From positions 171,360,744-171,424,743 of the forward strand of contig OZ024743.1 of assembly GCA_964016885.1 (NCBI GenBank): DNA of 64,000 bases, in the 5' to 3' direction. This DNA is from Eledone cirrhosa (Eukaryota; Mollusca; Cephalopoda; Octopoda; Eledonidae). The notes beneath the pieces were generated by a model. It was not told the DNA's origin and did not search any database. It worked only from the letters and a program-made list of their open reading frames with translations. Positions 45,014 to 55,439 of the stretch are shown here, piece by piece. Numbering within the stretch: the first letter of the stretch is position 1; every line of letters starts with the position of its first letter. The position numbers were made by a program, and so were the translations under genes.

Positions 45014-45374
45014 ATTCTGCAGGGGACATTTCCCTTCTTAACCCGCGCGAAGGACGATGCAGTATTGTTCTTTCTCGTTCCTCTCACCATATCACAGTTT
45101 TGGTGGTTTTATTCGCGCGATTCACCAATCTGTTACTTTCTCATACCCACAAAGACTAGGCTATTTTAGAGGCGGCCTTTACTCGCTTCGACGTAGCTAC
45201 AACACTGGTTTGTGCGTTTTCTTGGGAGCTACAGGTGTCATCCATTGCTCCATCTCTCCCACTAGTTTATCGCTGTTGGTTCGGAGTTGCTTATTCGTCC
45301 GGCAGTTGTCCGCTTATGTCGTACCTAACCGTCATATCTAGTGGCCGTATCGTTATCGCTAAATATTTTTAATG
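45014..45374. other. Unassigned, moderately GC-rich stretch
   Basis: Contains cgcgcgaagg, cgcgcgattc and ctcgcttcgacg words but no coding motif or repeat partner that I can see. It may belong to the same PLE as the fragment on its left. Confidence 0.4.
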
Positions 45375-45560
45375 TTCGATTAGTTTGCTAGCAAACACCC
45401 TCATTACGCTATGTGTTCAAGACGACTAACGTTATCCTTTTGTTCCAGCGGTAGCAGCGATAAAAACAATCTACAATTGTTTCAGGGTTATTGCCCCTTA
45501 TCAAGATGTAATTATCTTTACCGGACATACATGCGTTCTTACATTCTTGGCTTGTTACAT
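45375..45560 (-). repeat. PLE terminal-type repeat with hammerhead-like fold, copy 1
   Basis: Homologous to 48140-48330: both have (a/g)tttgyt...caaacaacctcat-type starts, atccttttgttccagc and a following stem region. On the minus strand the segment 45506-45460 reads UUGAUAA, a GGG/CCC stem, GAAAC and an ACAAU/AUUGU stem, which is hammerhead order with two core substitutions (C3U, G8A). Confidence 0.4.
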
Positions 45561-46384
45561 ATATACATAAACGTACACACACGCGTGTTTGCATTTTTGG
45601 CTTTTTACATAATACATAAATATATACACACACATAGATACATTATCCAGACAGTTATAGCAAAAGTACACCGGAGTCAGAACGTGTAAACACTTAAAAA
45701 TAAGGAATACTGGGCGGAACAGCCCAATAAAACCTGCAATCCGCTGAAAAAGCGGATACATACACGGAATAAAAGTCATTAGCGGCTGTAGAGATCAACT
45801 AGCCATGTCTAGTAAAAATAATTACATCTTGAAGAAAATATCTCGCATTCATTCGCATTCGGCGAATATAGCATTGGCCAGGAGGAGTTGATTTATGACA
45901 CCAGTAGAAACACATCAAAATAAGATGGGTAGGTTTCAAGAGACCTTTGGTCAGGTGAGGAGGGTAAGTGGAACACCAGTAGCACAAACAAGAGCTGTTA
46001 AAAGGGTGGATGAACTCTTCACTATGAATGGCCATCCACCCTAACTATGGCCTCTCCAATCCACAATTGACTAAGCGTGGTGAGTACGACTACACATCCG
46101 AAGACATGACCAAAACCAAATAGAAAGCGGTGGAGGTCAACCAGGGAGGGTTCCTTCAAAAAGAGTGAGAAGGCCTTGCATTGGATTGGATTAGAGGAAG
46201 AGTTGATGTTATCAAATGGTGTCCATCGCTAATTGGGTTATTCATGGGGAGTTGTTATTAGTGTTCAAATCACTGACCTTCTCCTGGCTTCCAGTTATGA
46301 TATAAGAGAACAGCTATGATGCGCAAATGCAGAACTTAGAGCTCTTGAACTGTGGTTATAAATTATCCTTTGGTAAATTAGTCA
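45561..46384. other. Unassigned stretch with two small hairpins
   Basis: TGGGC/GCCCA (45709-45727) and ATCCGCT/AGCGGAT (45740-45757) form adjacent hairpins that recall the Tx1-like 5'-UTR pairs and may be an orphan 5' UTR. I see no coding motif in the rest. Confidence 0.35.
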
Positions 46385-46407
46385 TTGAATTCTCTTTTAG
46401 CAAATTA

Positions 46408-46565
46408 TCAGAGTTGTTAGAACGTCAGATAGAATGCTTTGAGGTATTCGATCCGGCTCTCTGCTCTCTCAGTTCAAATCCCGCTGAGGGTAACTTTGCC
46501 TTTCATCCTTTCGAGGTCGATGAAAAACATACCAGTCAGTACTGGGGTCAATTCTTTCTCACTTC
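46408..46565 (+). repeat. Diverged tRNA-derived SINE
   Basis: Plus-strand sense: gttagaacgtcagatagaat head, box-B-like cagttcaaatcccgctgagg, aactttgcctttcatccttt body, and gtactggggtcaat. It is a slightly different subfamily from the 36.6-kb copies (it has 'ggggtcaattc' after the body). Confidence 0.75.
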
Positions 46566-47089
46566 CTCTCTGGAAGAAATCTGTATTTAGACCTGTACAG
46601 GACATGGGCTTTGTCAGATTTTACATGCTCAAGACGCGTCGTATGTCACTACGGTACTCCAACGTTACAAGTTTATACCTAAGTTTCTCATTAAGTTGGT
46701 GTTTTAAACATAAATTAATGTATGTTCTTACATATAATTATGGTGGAAAGTTTTTAGATAAATATAAACACTTTGAAATAAACAGTTTTGTTCCATAGAT
46801 CCAGGGGTGGCTTTATGCGGTTTGGTACCAAAAGAGTTAAAGAGAAACAGCCAGGGAGGCTGGACACTGTTGTTGACAATCTAAAAGTCTCTATGTGTAT
46901 CAATCAACCTGCAAATGGCGCAGCCAGTCATTGGGTTGCCACTTTAGTTGTGCCACTGGTTCTATCCGTGTTTGGGGTGCCACTCTAGACGCTTTCACAG
47001 TCAAGCGTCGTCACTGGTGTCCATTCTCCGTTATGCATAGAAGGGCCTCGGTGTTGTGTCCTGTCCAGTCTTTGATGCTGTCGGACTAG
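46566..47089. other. No recognisable feature
   Basis: Short open frames only. A near-duplicated 'gttgccacttta / gtgccactggtt / ggtgccactcta' triplet occurs near 46936-46987. Nothing I can assign. Confidence 0.45.
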
Positions 47090-47690
47090 GATTTTCTTAG
47101 ACTGCATCTCATTCGCCCTTCCTCAAATATGCCCTTAAGGATGGTTTGAGACAAGGAGTTACATGAAGATACCAGAAAAGCTCCTGTCATTTTTACTATC
47201 GTAAGGAGTGGTTCGTGTCTGCCAGTATATTTGTTAACTTGCTGCCCCATAAAGCTGTTTGTTTTGATGCTCCGTATACGGGAAGTGCTTGTGCTCGAAT
47301 GACTGGATTCGTCGTTCAATGTCAACTGTGTGAGTTCAACTTTCACACCCATACAAACGGATGATCGAAGTCACTAAGCACCTGTATAGTTTGAGTTTCG
47401 TTGGAAAAATAATGGAGTTGCTTTTCTGTGTGACATTCAGTTTTATTATTGTAGAAGTGGCCAGTGCGAGTCTTGTCAGCATCTCCTTTTGAGATATGCC
47501 GTCTTTGGTAAGAGTGGATCCTTGGTGTCCACTTCTTCAAGTATTCCTCTGTTCAGCATGATGTTGGTTGCTATATTCTGATTATTACTATTAACCAGAA
47601 TCCTGCTCTTTTCTAAGCTGATCCCAATTCCGTATACTAACTTAAAGGAACTATAGTTATTGACATCCACTTCACTCTGTCTGTTAGACG
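47090..47690 (-). pseudogene. RT C-terminal fragment of another APE-type LINE
   Basis: In minus-strand order: ISLEKSRILVNSNNQNIATN, LNRGILEEVDT, ISKGDADKTRTG, IFPTKLKLYRCLVTSIIRLY then GCES, ERRIQSFEHK, QQVNKYTGRHEPLLTIVK. This is the thumb and C-terminus common to CR1/L2/RTE-like LINEs (…KLKLYxSLVxSILLYGCES…). Frames change at least three times, and no finger or RNase H domain is visible. It is unrelated to the Tx1-like and R4/Dong-like copies here. Confidence 0.65.
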
Positions 47691-48109
47691 TAAGTAGCTG
47701 TGCAGACCTGATTGGTTTTGTTCTTTGTTTTCTTTTCCATTTTTCTATTTACTGTCTTTATTTCCACTCTCACCAATACTTTTCCTCGCTCTCCAAATTT
47801 TATATCTTTTCTATCTTTTGTCAGATCGTGAACAAATCTGAAGAAATAACTGAGAAAGTTTTGAAGATCCTTTAAACAGTTACATTGAAAAGAAACCTTT
47901 ATCCATATTCTACCAATATACACTAGATAACGATCGATCAATAGGTGGGTGCTGATATCAATATATTCAAATATTTCCACTAGTAAGCAGTTCAGAATAT
48001 CGTTTTAATAGCAGACAAAATGCGCACGGGACCATAAGTATTACACGTGTGAAGTTTGAAAAAACTCGGTTGGGTGGTTCTCGAGTTTTAGTGATTGGAC
48101 AGACAGACA
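47691..48109. other. No recognisable feature
   Basis: AT-rich with small frames lacking motifs. The last ~70 bases (…gatcgatcaatag…ggttctcgagttttagtga) carry no repeat partner in the window. Confidence 0.45.
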
Positions 48110-48139
48110 GACATTCTCTGTTTTAGTAATATAACATTA

Positions 48140-48495
48140 TCAATATTCAGTTTGTTTACAAACAACCTCATAAAACACCACGTGATAGATGACAACGTCA
48201 TCCTTTTGTTCCAGCAGTAGCTGAGAGAAAACAATTGACAATTGTTTTGGAGTGTCTTGCTCCTGGTCAAGATTGTGTATTCTCCATCTGGAACTGCTGA
48301 GAATACATATCGGCTAATTAGTCTCATTTGCATACCGAGCAAGTTTACGGCCGGCTTTGCCATTAACTAAAAGCAAAATTTGTTTTCGTTCATAACGTGG
48401 TGGATACCTAAGTGTGTTCGTTAGTGAATAAAAGGATGAAGTTGTTCATGTACCACGTGGTGTTTTATGAGGTTGTTTACTTGCAAACAAACCTA
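48140..48495. repeat. Short element with ~40-bp terminal inverted repeats; hammerhead-like fold, copy 2
   Basis: tttacaaacaacctcataaa followed by acaccacgtg (48152-48183) is mirrored by cacgtggtgttttatgaggt with ttgttt (48454-48482). The left part is homologous to 45375-45560. On the minus strand, 48270-48210 gives a UUGACCAG/GAG-CUC stem and a CAAUUG/CAAUUG stem, a more decayed hammerhead-like order in which GAAA reads AAAA. Confidence 0.5.
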
Positions 48496-49001
48496 ATATG
48501 AATAATATAATCTTATTGTTATTTACTCACGAATATATATATGTGTTAATGTAAAAACATTGTTGTCCCTGACCGAGACGATGCGAGAGTGCATTTGAAT
48601 ATATATATTGTTATACTTTGGGAGAGGGTCATGTTGCCAATAAGAAATACAAGCACCAGTTACTTTCACCCCAATTTATTATAAATTAAATTTATAAATT
48701 TAAGAAATTTGTAAATTCCAGTTGGTTGGTTGGTTCCACAACCGGACGGTTGTTCATATATTGTCAAAGTTCCTTCGTCACACATTCTGTGACCTCTTCA
48801 GTGACTGGGGATTCTTTTCTTTGTTTTGTGCCTCTCCTTTGTTCTGTCATACGCCGTGTTGTTTTTCTGTGTGTTGTGTCCTTAGTTTGCGAATGTGTTA
48901 CATCCGGGTGTCTGTGTGTGTTTTTATTTGTTTATTTATTTGTTTATTTACATGTTACTAGTTGGTTGTTTGTTCTATGTGTGTGTGTTTTCCTTTTGTC
49001 C

Positions 49002-49271
49002 TTAATTGTAAGTTGTGATGTTGCTATTCCATTCATGTTTTCTATTTAATTTTGGTTGGAGTTCATTTATGTTTATTGCCTCTGTGATTTGTCTAAACAT
49101 TGCGTCTTTTCTGTGTGTAGATTCTATTTTTATTTCTATGTTCTCTAATTTGTCCTTATGTCCTATTTTAGCATGTTGGTGGAGTACTGATGATTCTTTT
49201 ATAACTTGAAGCTCACGCCAGTGTTCATTTAATCGTTCTCCTATACTACGAGCTGTATCACCTATGTACAC
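49002..49271 (-). CDS. PLE GIY-YIG endonuclease domain in the inverted flank (89 aa)
   Basis: Open frame MYIGDTARSIGERLNEHWRE ... RQITEAININELQPKLNRKHEW. It holds the YIG motif, the conserved Arg of RSIGERL, the EH pair and a downstream Glu (RQITEAI), the expected order for the C-terminal half of a GIY-YIG nuclease. It is better preserved than the same domain in the main copy (52440-52702), where RSIGERLNGHWREHQ is followed by a frame break. It lacks an RT in this orientation beyond the fragment at 49441-49797. Confidence 0.8.
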   Translation of the reverse strand: MYIGDTARSIGERLNEHWRELQVIKESSVLHQHAKIGHKDKLENIEIKIESTHRKDAMFRQITEAININELQPKLNRKHEWNSNITTYN

Positions 49272-49440
49272 TATATTCTTATCTTTACATTGTCACTCAG
49301 TACATCTTATGCTATATACTATGTTTCCAATTTTGCAGTTAATAGTTTACAGATTAAGCATTTCTTATCTATACAGGGAAGTCTTTGAAAAGGGTATGTA
49401 TTGCTAATAAGTGTTTTTATGGAGATACCTGGTCTTTCCA

Positions 49441-49797
49441 CTATCTTAATATTATTTTAAGTTTATCTAGGGCCCTTCTAAATTTGTAAGCTAGTTCACC
49501 TCTAGGGGTTGTATTGATTAATATTACACTCTGGTATTTATTGCTATCATACCATGAGTTTATTCTATTAACCTTATTCCTAGTTCTCTCTATTCTTTTC
49601 CAAAATTTGCTCCTATACAAGGGACAGGTGCCATTTGTATCATTATTTACCATTTTTTCCCATTTGGTTCTGGCTCCTCTATATACTCTGATTTTATCTC
49701 TCTGATTGTAACCAGAGAACTGCAAACGGTGGATGAAATGTTGTCTGTGTCTCTCTAGTTCCTTGGGGTTGCACATGCGGGACACGTTCCTCATCAC
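49441..49797 (-). pseudogene. PLE post-RT fragment in the inverted flank
   Basis: The frame MMRNVSRMCNPKELERHRQH ... GYNQRDKIRVYRGARTKWEK, LYRSKFWKRIERTRNKVNRI and GELAYKFRRALDKL parallels 51900-52250 of the main copy. It is the region between the RT and the endonuclease of this PLE. Confidence 0.8.
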
Positions 49798-50069
49798 CCG
49801 TACTAAATCCGCAATCAGTATTGATTTTGGTGTGATCTGAAACAGCTGAGTTTCGGTGGATCAGGTATTTGGAAGTCATGGGTTTGGTATAATGGGAATG
49901 GAGGATTTGTTTTTTGTATTAATGGTTTCTAACCATAGCACTGTGTCTAGTACAGGTAATTGATGGTTGGGGTGTTTGCCTGGGTAGTGTATAACAACAG
50001 ACACACAGACACAAACAACGATAACAACAACAACAACAACACACACAACAATAATAACACACACATCCT

Positions 50070-52702
50070 ATGCCTCTCACCACCACCACAATCTTAACAG
50101 ACACACAGACACAGAAAACAAATAATGACAGTAACACAGCGGTTAGGGACGGTAATGGGATTGAGAGAAGAAGGAAGAATATTGACACTGACAGAGAAAA
50201 TAACCAGGACGAAGACACAGACACACAAAATAGACAAGATAATAACAATGAGCCAGAGCAAAGAGATTAGAGTAACAATGAGAGACATAGAAACAACCAT
50301 GAGGCTGTTGGTGGAAATAGAAATAGAAACAACAACACAACTAACTATAGCAATAGAACACACAACGCAGCCTGGATTTCTAATTTTTATAACCCTTCCG
50401 CTATGTCCTTCGACTTACGACGAGTCCACGCCACGAGTTTAGCTTTTAACAAACACACGCAATTGCCGTCGCAGGTCAATGAACAAACAGAAGCACAATT
50501 TAATATAGCTAGATCTAAACTTAGAAATATTATAGAACAGTATAGCAAGAAACAAAATAGAATGGAGGCCCAGCAACTGGGAGAAAAATCTGCAAATGGC
50601 TTGCGTAAGCTCATGCAGCGCTCACGTAATCGAGAGATTGCATGCTTTCCAACAGACAAGTCTGGCAGAATGTCGGTTGACAGACTGTCAAACTACATCC
50701 AGGCAATGCAACCCCCACATCACTAACACAAGAGAAGTAACACCACAAGAGCATGAGGATAGGGAGAAAACCCTCAACGCTCATATGATGATGTGGACAA
50801 ACATAATGCAGCCCAACAAACGGACTGCCTGGAACAATGACGTGCCACCGTTGTATGGGCTTCGAAAAGACCATACGACGAACAGTGGCCCAGTTACAGG
50901 ACAACTAACACGACCAGTCTGTAGAGCTAACATTGCTAGTAACTACAGACTTTCCTACTTCCTCTCCCTGATCGTACGCCCCATCATTGAAATGTCTCCG
51001 GATATATGTGACAGCATGGAGGACCTCCTCAGTAGAATCAGCGAAAATAACCGATCTAGGGACCTAACAGACTGTATAATAGGTCGTATGGATATAGTGT
51101 CCCTATACCCATCCAGTGACGTGGATTTTGCTGTGGAGAATTGCGTAGAAATGATCAGTGAGAGCAATGTTGAATTCTGTGGGATTGATACCAGTGAGCT
51201 GGAACTCCTACTTAAACTTACTTATAATAATGATTATCTAGATACGTATGACCTTAGCAACCTCTGCCCCACAAGGCCAGCAAGAGGCAGACCACCAACC
51301 ATTACCTCAATGGCCAAGAAAACCCACACAGAAAGATGGAACGGGTGGATCAGAGCCATACGGACCCCGAAAACAATGATGAACTAAAAAAAATGATTGC
51401 ACATGCGGTGGGGACCAGTATAAAACTAACCCCTTAAGGAACATATGTTCAAATTTAATGGAAAAACAAGAGGAGGGAGCAGCCTTTGGTGTTAGCATTG
51501 CAGGTAACATAGCTAACCTATTCATGGTATGGTGGGACAATAAACTTAAAGAACAATTAGAAGACAGCAACATCTTAACCCTGATAATGTACTCTCGCTA
51601 CGTTGATGATATAAACATCGTAGTAAAAACACCCCCACTAGAGAACAGTCAGGAATTAGAGAAAAACACCATGGAAAGCATCCAGCAAATAGCTAACTCC
51701 ATCCACCAGCGTATTAGAGTTACTATAGACTACCCACGCAAACATCCCAACCATCGATTACCTGTACTAGACACAGAGCTCTGGTTAGAAACCATTAATA
51801 ACAAAAACAAATACTCCATTCCCATTATGCCAAACCCATGATTTCCAAATACCTGATCCACCGAAACTCAGCTGTTTCGGATCACACCAAAATCAATACA
51901 CTGATTGCGGATTTAGTACGGGTGATGAGGAACGTGTCCCGCATGTGCAACCCCAAAGAACTAGAAAGACACATACAACACTTCATCCACCGTATGCAGT
52001 TCTCTGGTTACAATCAGAGAGATAAAATCAGAGTATATAGAGGAACCAGAACCAAATGGGAAAAAATGGGATAAAATGGCACCTACCCCTTGTATAGGAG
52101 CAAATTTTGAAAAGAACTAGGAATAAGGTTAATAGAATAAACTCATGGTATGATAGCAATAAATACCAGAGTGTAATGTTCATCAATACAACCCCTAGAG
52201 GTGAACTAGCTTACAAATTTAGAAGGGCCCTAGATAAACATAAACTAAATATTAAGATAGTGGAAAGACCAGGTATCTCCATAAAAACACTTATTAGCAA
52301 TACTTACCCTTTTCAAAGATTTCCCTGTATAGATAAGAAATGCATAATCTGTAAGCTAAGCCCCCATATTAACTGCAAAACTAGAAATAGTATATAGCAT
52401 AAGATGTACTGAGTGACAATGTAAAGATAAGAATATAGTGTACATAGGTGACACAGCTCGTAGCATAGGAGAACGATTAAATGGACACTGGCGAGAGCAT
52501 CAAGATAGAAAAGAATCATCAGTACCAGCATGCTAAAATAGAACATAAGGGCAAATTAGAGAACATAGAAATAAAAATAAAATCTACACACAAAAAAGAC
52601 GCAATTTTTAGACAAATCACAGAGGCAATAAACATAAATGAACTCCAACCAAAATTAAATAGAAAACATGAATGGAATAGCAACATCACAACTTACAATT
52701 AA
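50070..52702 (+). pseudogene. Penelope-like polyprotein: N-terminus, RT and GIY-YIG endonuclease, frameshifted
   Basis: A Gln/Asn/Thr-rich N-terminus (50070-50400, one TAG at 50268) leads to SFDLRRVHATSLAFNKHTQL and CFPTDKSGRMSVDRL (about 50650). After a frameshift come DVPPLYGLRKDH, GQLTRPVCRANIASNYRLSY, DCIIGRMDIVSLYPS (palm motif A, with Asp) and RGRPPTIT (to 51310). Another frame gives EGAAFGVSIAGNIANLFMVW and catalytic MYSRYVDDINIVV (51590-51630), then YPRKHPNHRLPVLDTELWLE. Frames at 51838, 52107 and 52481 hold the post-RT region, CIDKKCIICKLSPHINC and the GIY-YIG remnants (IVYIGDTARSIGERL near 52440; ITEAININELQPKLNRKHEW). About five frameshifts disable it. Confidence 0.85.
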
Positions 52703-53140
52703 GGACAAAATGAAAACACACACACATAGAACAAACAACTAACTAGTAACATGTAAATAATCAAATAAATAAACAAATAAAAACACAGACACCCGGATGT
52801 AACACATTCGCAAACTAAGCACACAACACACACAAAAACAAGACGGCGTAGGACAGAACAAAAGAGAGGCACAAAACGAAGAAAAGAATCCCCAGTCACT
52901 GAAGAGGTCACAGAATGTGTGACGAAAGAACTTTGACAATATATGAACAACCATCCGGTTGTGGAACCAACCAACCAACCGGAAATTTACAAATTTCTTA
53001 AATTTATAAATTTAATTTATTGGAGTGAAAGCATTGGTGTGTGTTTTTCTTATTGGCAACATGACCCTCCCAAAGTATAACGATATCGGTTTCAACACAC
53101 GTTTTCTGATAAAGAATCTTGCTAAACAAATTCAGAAACG

Positions 53141-53176
<36 letters not shown>
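53141..53176. repeat. (TA)n microsatellite
   Basis: About 17 TA units, just beyond the right end of the PLE. Confidence 0.95.
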
Positions 53177-53179
<3 letters not shown>

Positions 53180-53302
53180 GGTAAACATTGATGCAATTCA
53201 ATTCAAGCACTCAATGTACTTTTTCCACATAGGAGTGACGGAGTAAATATCGAATAAGTAAAAGCGAAGTAGTTTCAGATGTTCAAGTCCTTTAATAATA
53301 AT

Positions 53303-53416
53303 TGTTTCTACTTTAGGCACAAGGCCAGCAATTACCCAGTGCATTACTGGTACTTTATTTTATCGACCCCGTAAGGATGAAAGGCAAAGTCAACCTCGGC
53401 GGGATTTGAACTCAGA
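53303..53416 (-). repeat. Truncated SINE inside the left arm of P1
   Basis: 114-bp SINE (tail, body and box-B part; tRNA head missing) bounded by the 20-bp direct repeat tcaagtcctttaataataat at 53283-53302 and 53417-53436. The right arm has the empty site. Confidence 0.95.
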
Positions 53417-53436
53417 TCAAGTCCTTTAATAATAAT

Positions 53437-53510
53437 GCTGTGATATATATTTCAATGACGACACTGGCCACACTGTTCTGTGTGCGAGTGTGGTGACATC
53501 ATCAGACAGC
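53437..53510 (-). ncRNA. Candidate hammerhead ribozyme, P1 left arm
   Basis: Minus-strand partner of 54750-54823. It has the same order: stem I GCUGU/ACAGC, CUGAUGA, stem II, GAAA, a 3-bp stem III and C at the cleavage position. Stem II has one mismatch (ACCACACU instead of ACGACACU), so this copy may be weaker. Confidence 0.5.
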
Positions 53511-54749
53511 CTGTTACATAATAAGGTTGTTTCCGAGGCAATCCAAATTGAATCGACATGGGAACGGATGAAGTTCGTGCCTTTGGGTTTTTCATCCGTT
53601 CCCTTGTGAGTACCAATTCACCCCCACCGGTCTGCGCAAGCGCATGTCCGAAGGAAGTTGACCATTAGCACCGCAGATTTCAACGAAATTCGCTGTCAGT
53701 GGCCCACCTATGCCTTGCCAAAGTTTACTGCTACCCATCGCTACTGTGGTAGTCAGCCGAAAGCCAGAGGGAATGGGAGGGTGTTAGTTTTTATAGGTCA
53801 TAATACTACCTTTCACTAAGCGTTGCCAGCAAGACTGACCATCAACTCATAAGGTAAAATAAACTTAATTCTAGGTACTATGGTTTTACATAGTAAGTTA
53901 AGAGTGAGAGTTGGGAATAAAAATTAAAATTAAAGGTTAAAATCCTAAATCAAATTCCAGAGATTATAAATTATACAATAAAGAATTCAAAAATTCTAAA
54001 TTCAAAAAATTTTTTTCAAGTGATAATTCCGATTAAGTAAAGATATACATTGAAGTGAGTAAATAATATGGAGAGAGATGTTTAAGTAATATGTTCTGGG
54101 AGGGATTCTAGTTATAAGGTCCGGCACTGCCATTCAATATCTGTGACACTAGAATCCCTCCCAGAACATATTACTTAAACATCTCTCTCCATATTATTTA
54201 CTCACTTCAATGTATATCTTTACTTAATCGGAATTATCACTTGAAAAAAATTTTTTGAATTTAGAATTTTTGAATTCTTTATTGTTTAATTTATAATCTC
54301 TGATATTTGATTTAGGATTTTAACCTTTAATTTTAATTTTTATTCCCAACTCTCACTCTTAACTTACTATGTAAAACCATAGTACCTAGAATTAAGTTTA
54401 TTTTACCTTATGAGTTGATGGTAAGTCTTACTGGCAACGCTTAGTGAAAGGTAGTATTATGACCTATAAAAACTAACACCCTCCCATTCCCTCTGGCTTT
54501 CGGCTGACTACCACAGTAGCGATGGGTAGCAGTAAACTTTGGCAAGGCATAGGTGGGCCACTGACAGCGAATTTCGTTGAAATCTGCGGTGCTAATGGTC
54601 AACTTCCTTCGGACATGCGCTTGCGCAGACCGGTGGGGGTGAATTGGTACTCACAAGGGAACGGATGAAAAACCCAAAGGCACGAACTTCATCCGTTCCC
54701 ATGTCGATTCAATTTGGATTGCCTCGGAAACAACCTTATTATGTAACAG

Positions 54750-54823
54750 GCTGTCTGATGATGTCACGACACTCGCACACAGAACAGTGTGGCCAGTGTC
54801 GTCATTGAAATATATATCACAGC
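54750..54823 (+). ncRNA. Candidate hammerhead ribozyme, P1 right arm
   Basis: Stem I GCUGU (54750-54754) pairs with ACAGC (54819-54823). The core CUGAUGA is at 54755-54761, followed by a long stem II in which ACGACACU pairs with AGUGUCGU and an inner CACAC/GUGUG hairpin. GAAA is at 54807-54810, stem III is AUA/UAU with a 2-nt loop, and C54818 is the predicted cleavage site. All invariant core positions are present. Such a short stem III is known for newt satellite and PLE hammerheads, which tend to act as dimers. Folded by eye only. Confidence 0.6.
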
Positions 54824-54874
54824 ACTATTATTAAAGGACTTGAACATCTGAAACTACTTCGCTTTTACTTATTC

Positions 54875-55400
54875 TATATATATATATACATATATACATA
54901 CATAGACGCACACACACCTTTACAATTACACATGCATACACATACAACTATATGGATATATATACACACATATATATCTATATCTATATCTATATATATG
55001 CACGCACACATAATGTACATATATACATATACGTACACACAGACACACATATATACAATATACCATACACACACGTACATTTATAAACAAGAAAATAAAG
55101 AATTAAAAAATTAAAAGAAAATTTAATTTTTTTATTTTTTAATTCTTTATTTTCTTGTTTTTGTCAACCCCTGTATTTAGATACGTCGCGTGCGCATGCA
55201 TATGTGCATCTATTTTTATTTTTATCTTTATTTTTATTTTTAATCTTATTTTTAATATTTTTCTTGTCTGCTCAACAAACCACCTAACTATATCGACATA
55301 AATGTACGAGTGTGTATGGTATATTGTATATATATGTGTTTGTGTGTACATATATGTATGTATATGTGTATAGAATATATATATATATATTCTATTCTAG
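54875..55400. repeat. Dinucleotide-rich repeats with an interrupted palindrome
   Basis: ATAC/ACAC/TATA-type repeats surround a palindrome centred near 55120 (aagaaaataaagaattaaaa and its complement ending near 55160). Its outer arms (acatatatacaatatacc at 55047-55064 and the complement near 55317-55334) are separated on the right by about 130 bp of unrelated T-rich sequence. Confidence 0.8.
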
Positions 55401-55439
55401 GGCTGGTGAAATTCCCTAGATCCATGGAGGAGTTCTTTC

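Larger units (their letters stand above)
48610..53095 (+). mobile_element. Penelope-like element with 1.35-kb inverted flanks
   Basis: The plus-strand coding region (50070-52702) continues into a 3' part ending near 53092. The segment 51735-53092 is repeated in inverted orientation at 48610-49985 and includes the end of the RT, the GIY-YIG domain and the 3' UTR (gttggttccacaacc/ggttgtggaaccaac; ttgccaataag/cttattggcaac). PLEs commonly carry such terminal repeats in tandem or inverted arrangement. TA-rich tracts flank both ends. Confidence 0.85.
53253..54874. repeat. Palindrome P1: ~725-bp inverted arms around a 37-nt spacer
   Basis: The left arm 53253-54111 and right arm 54149-54874 are near-identical reverse complements (for example gaataagtaaaagcgaag at the left outer edge and its complement ending at 54874). 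The spacer is 54112-54148. A 134-bp SINE insertion is present only in the left arm. Each arm carries a hammerhead-like motif near its outer end. No coding sequence is recognisable. I infer a PLE-derived non-autonomous foldback element. Confidence 0.9.

Noticed and set aside
46408..46590. An 87-codon plus-strand frame
   Set aside because: It is largely translated SINE sequence.
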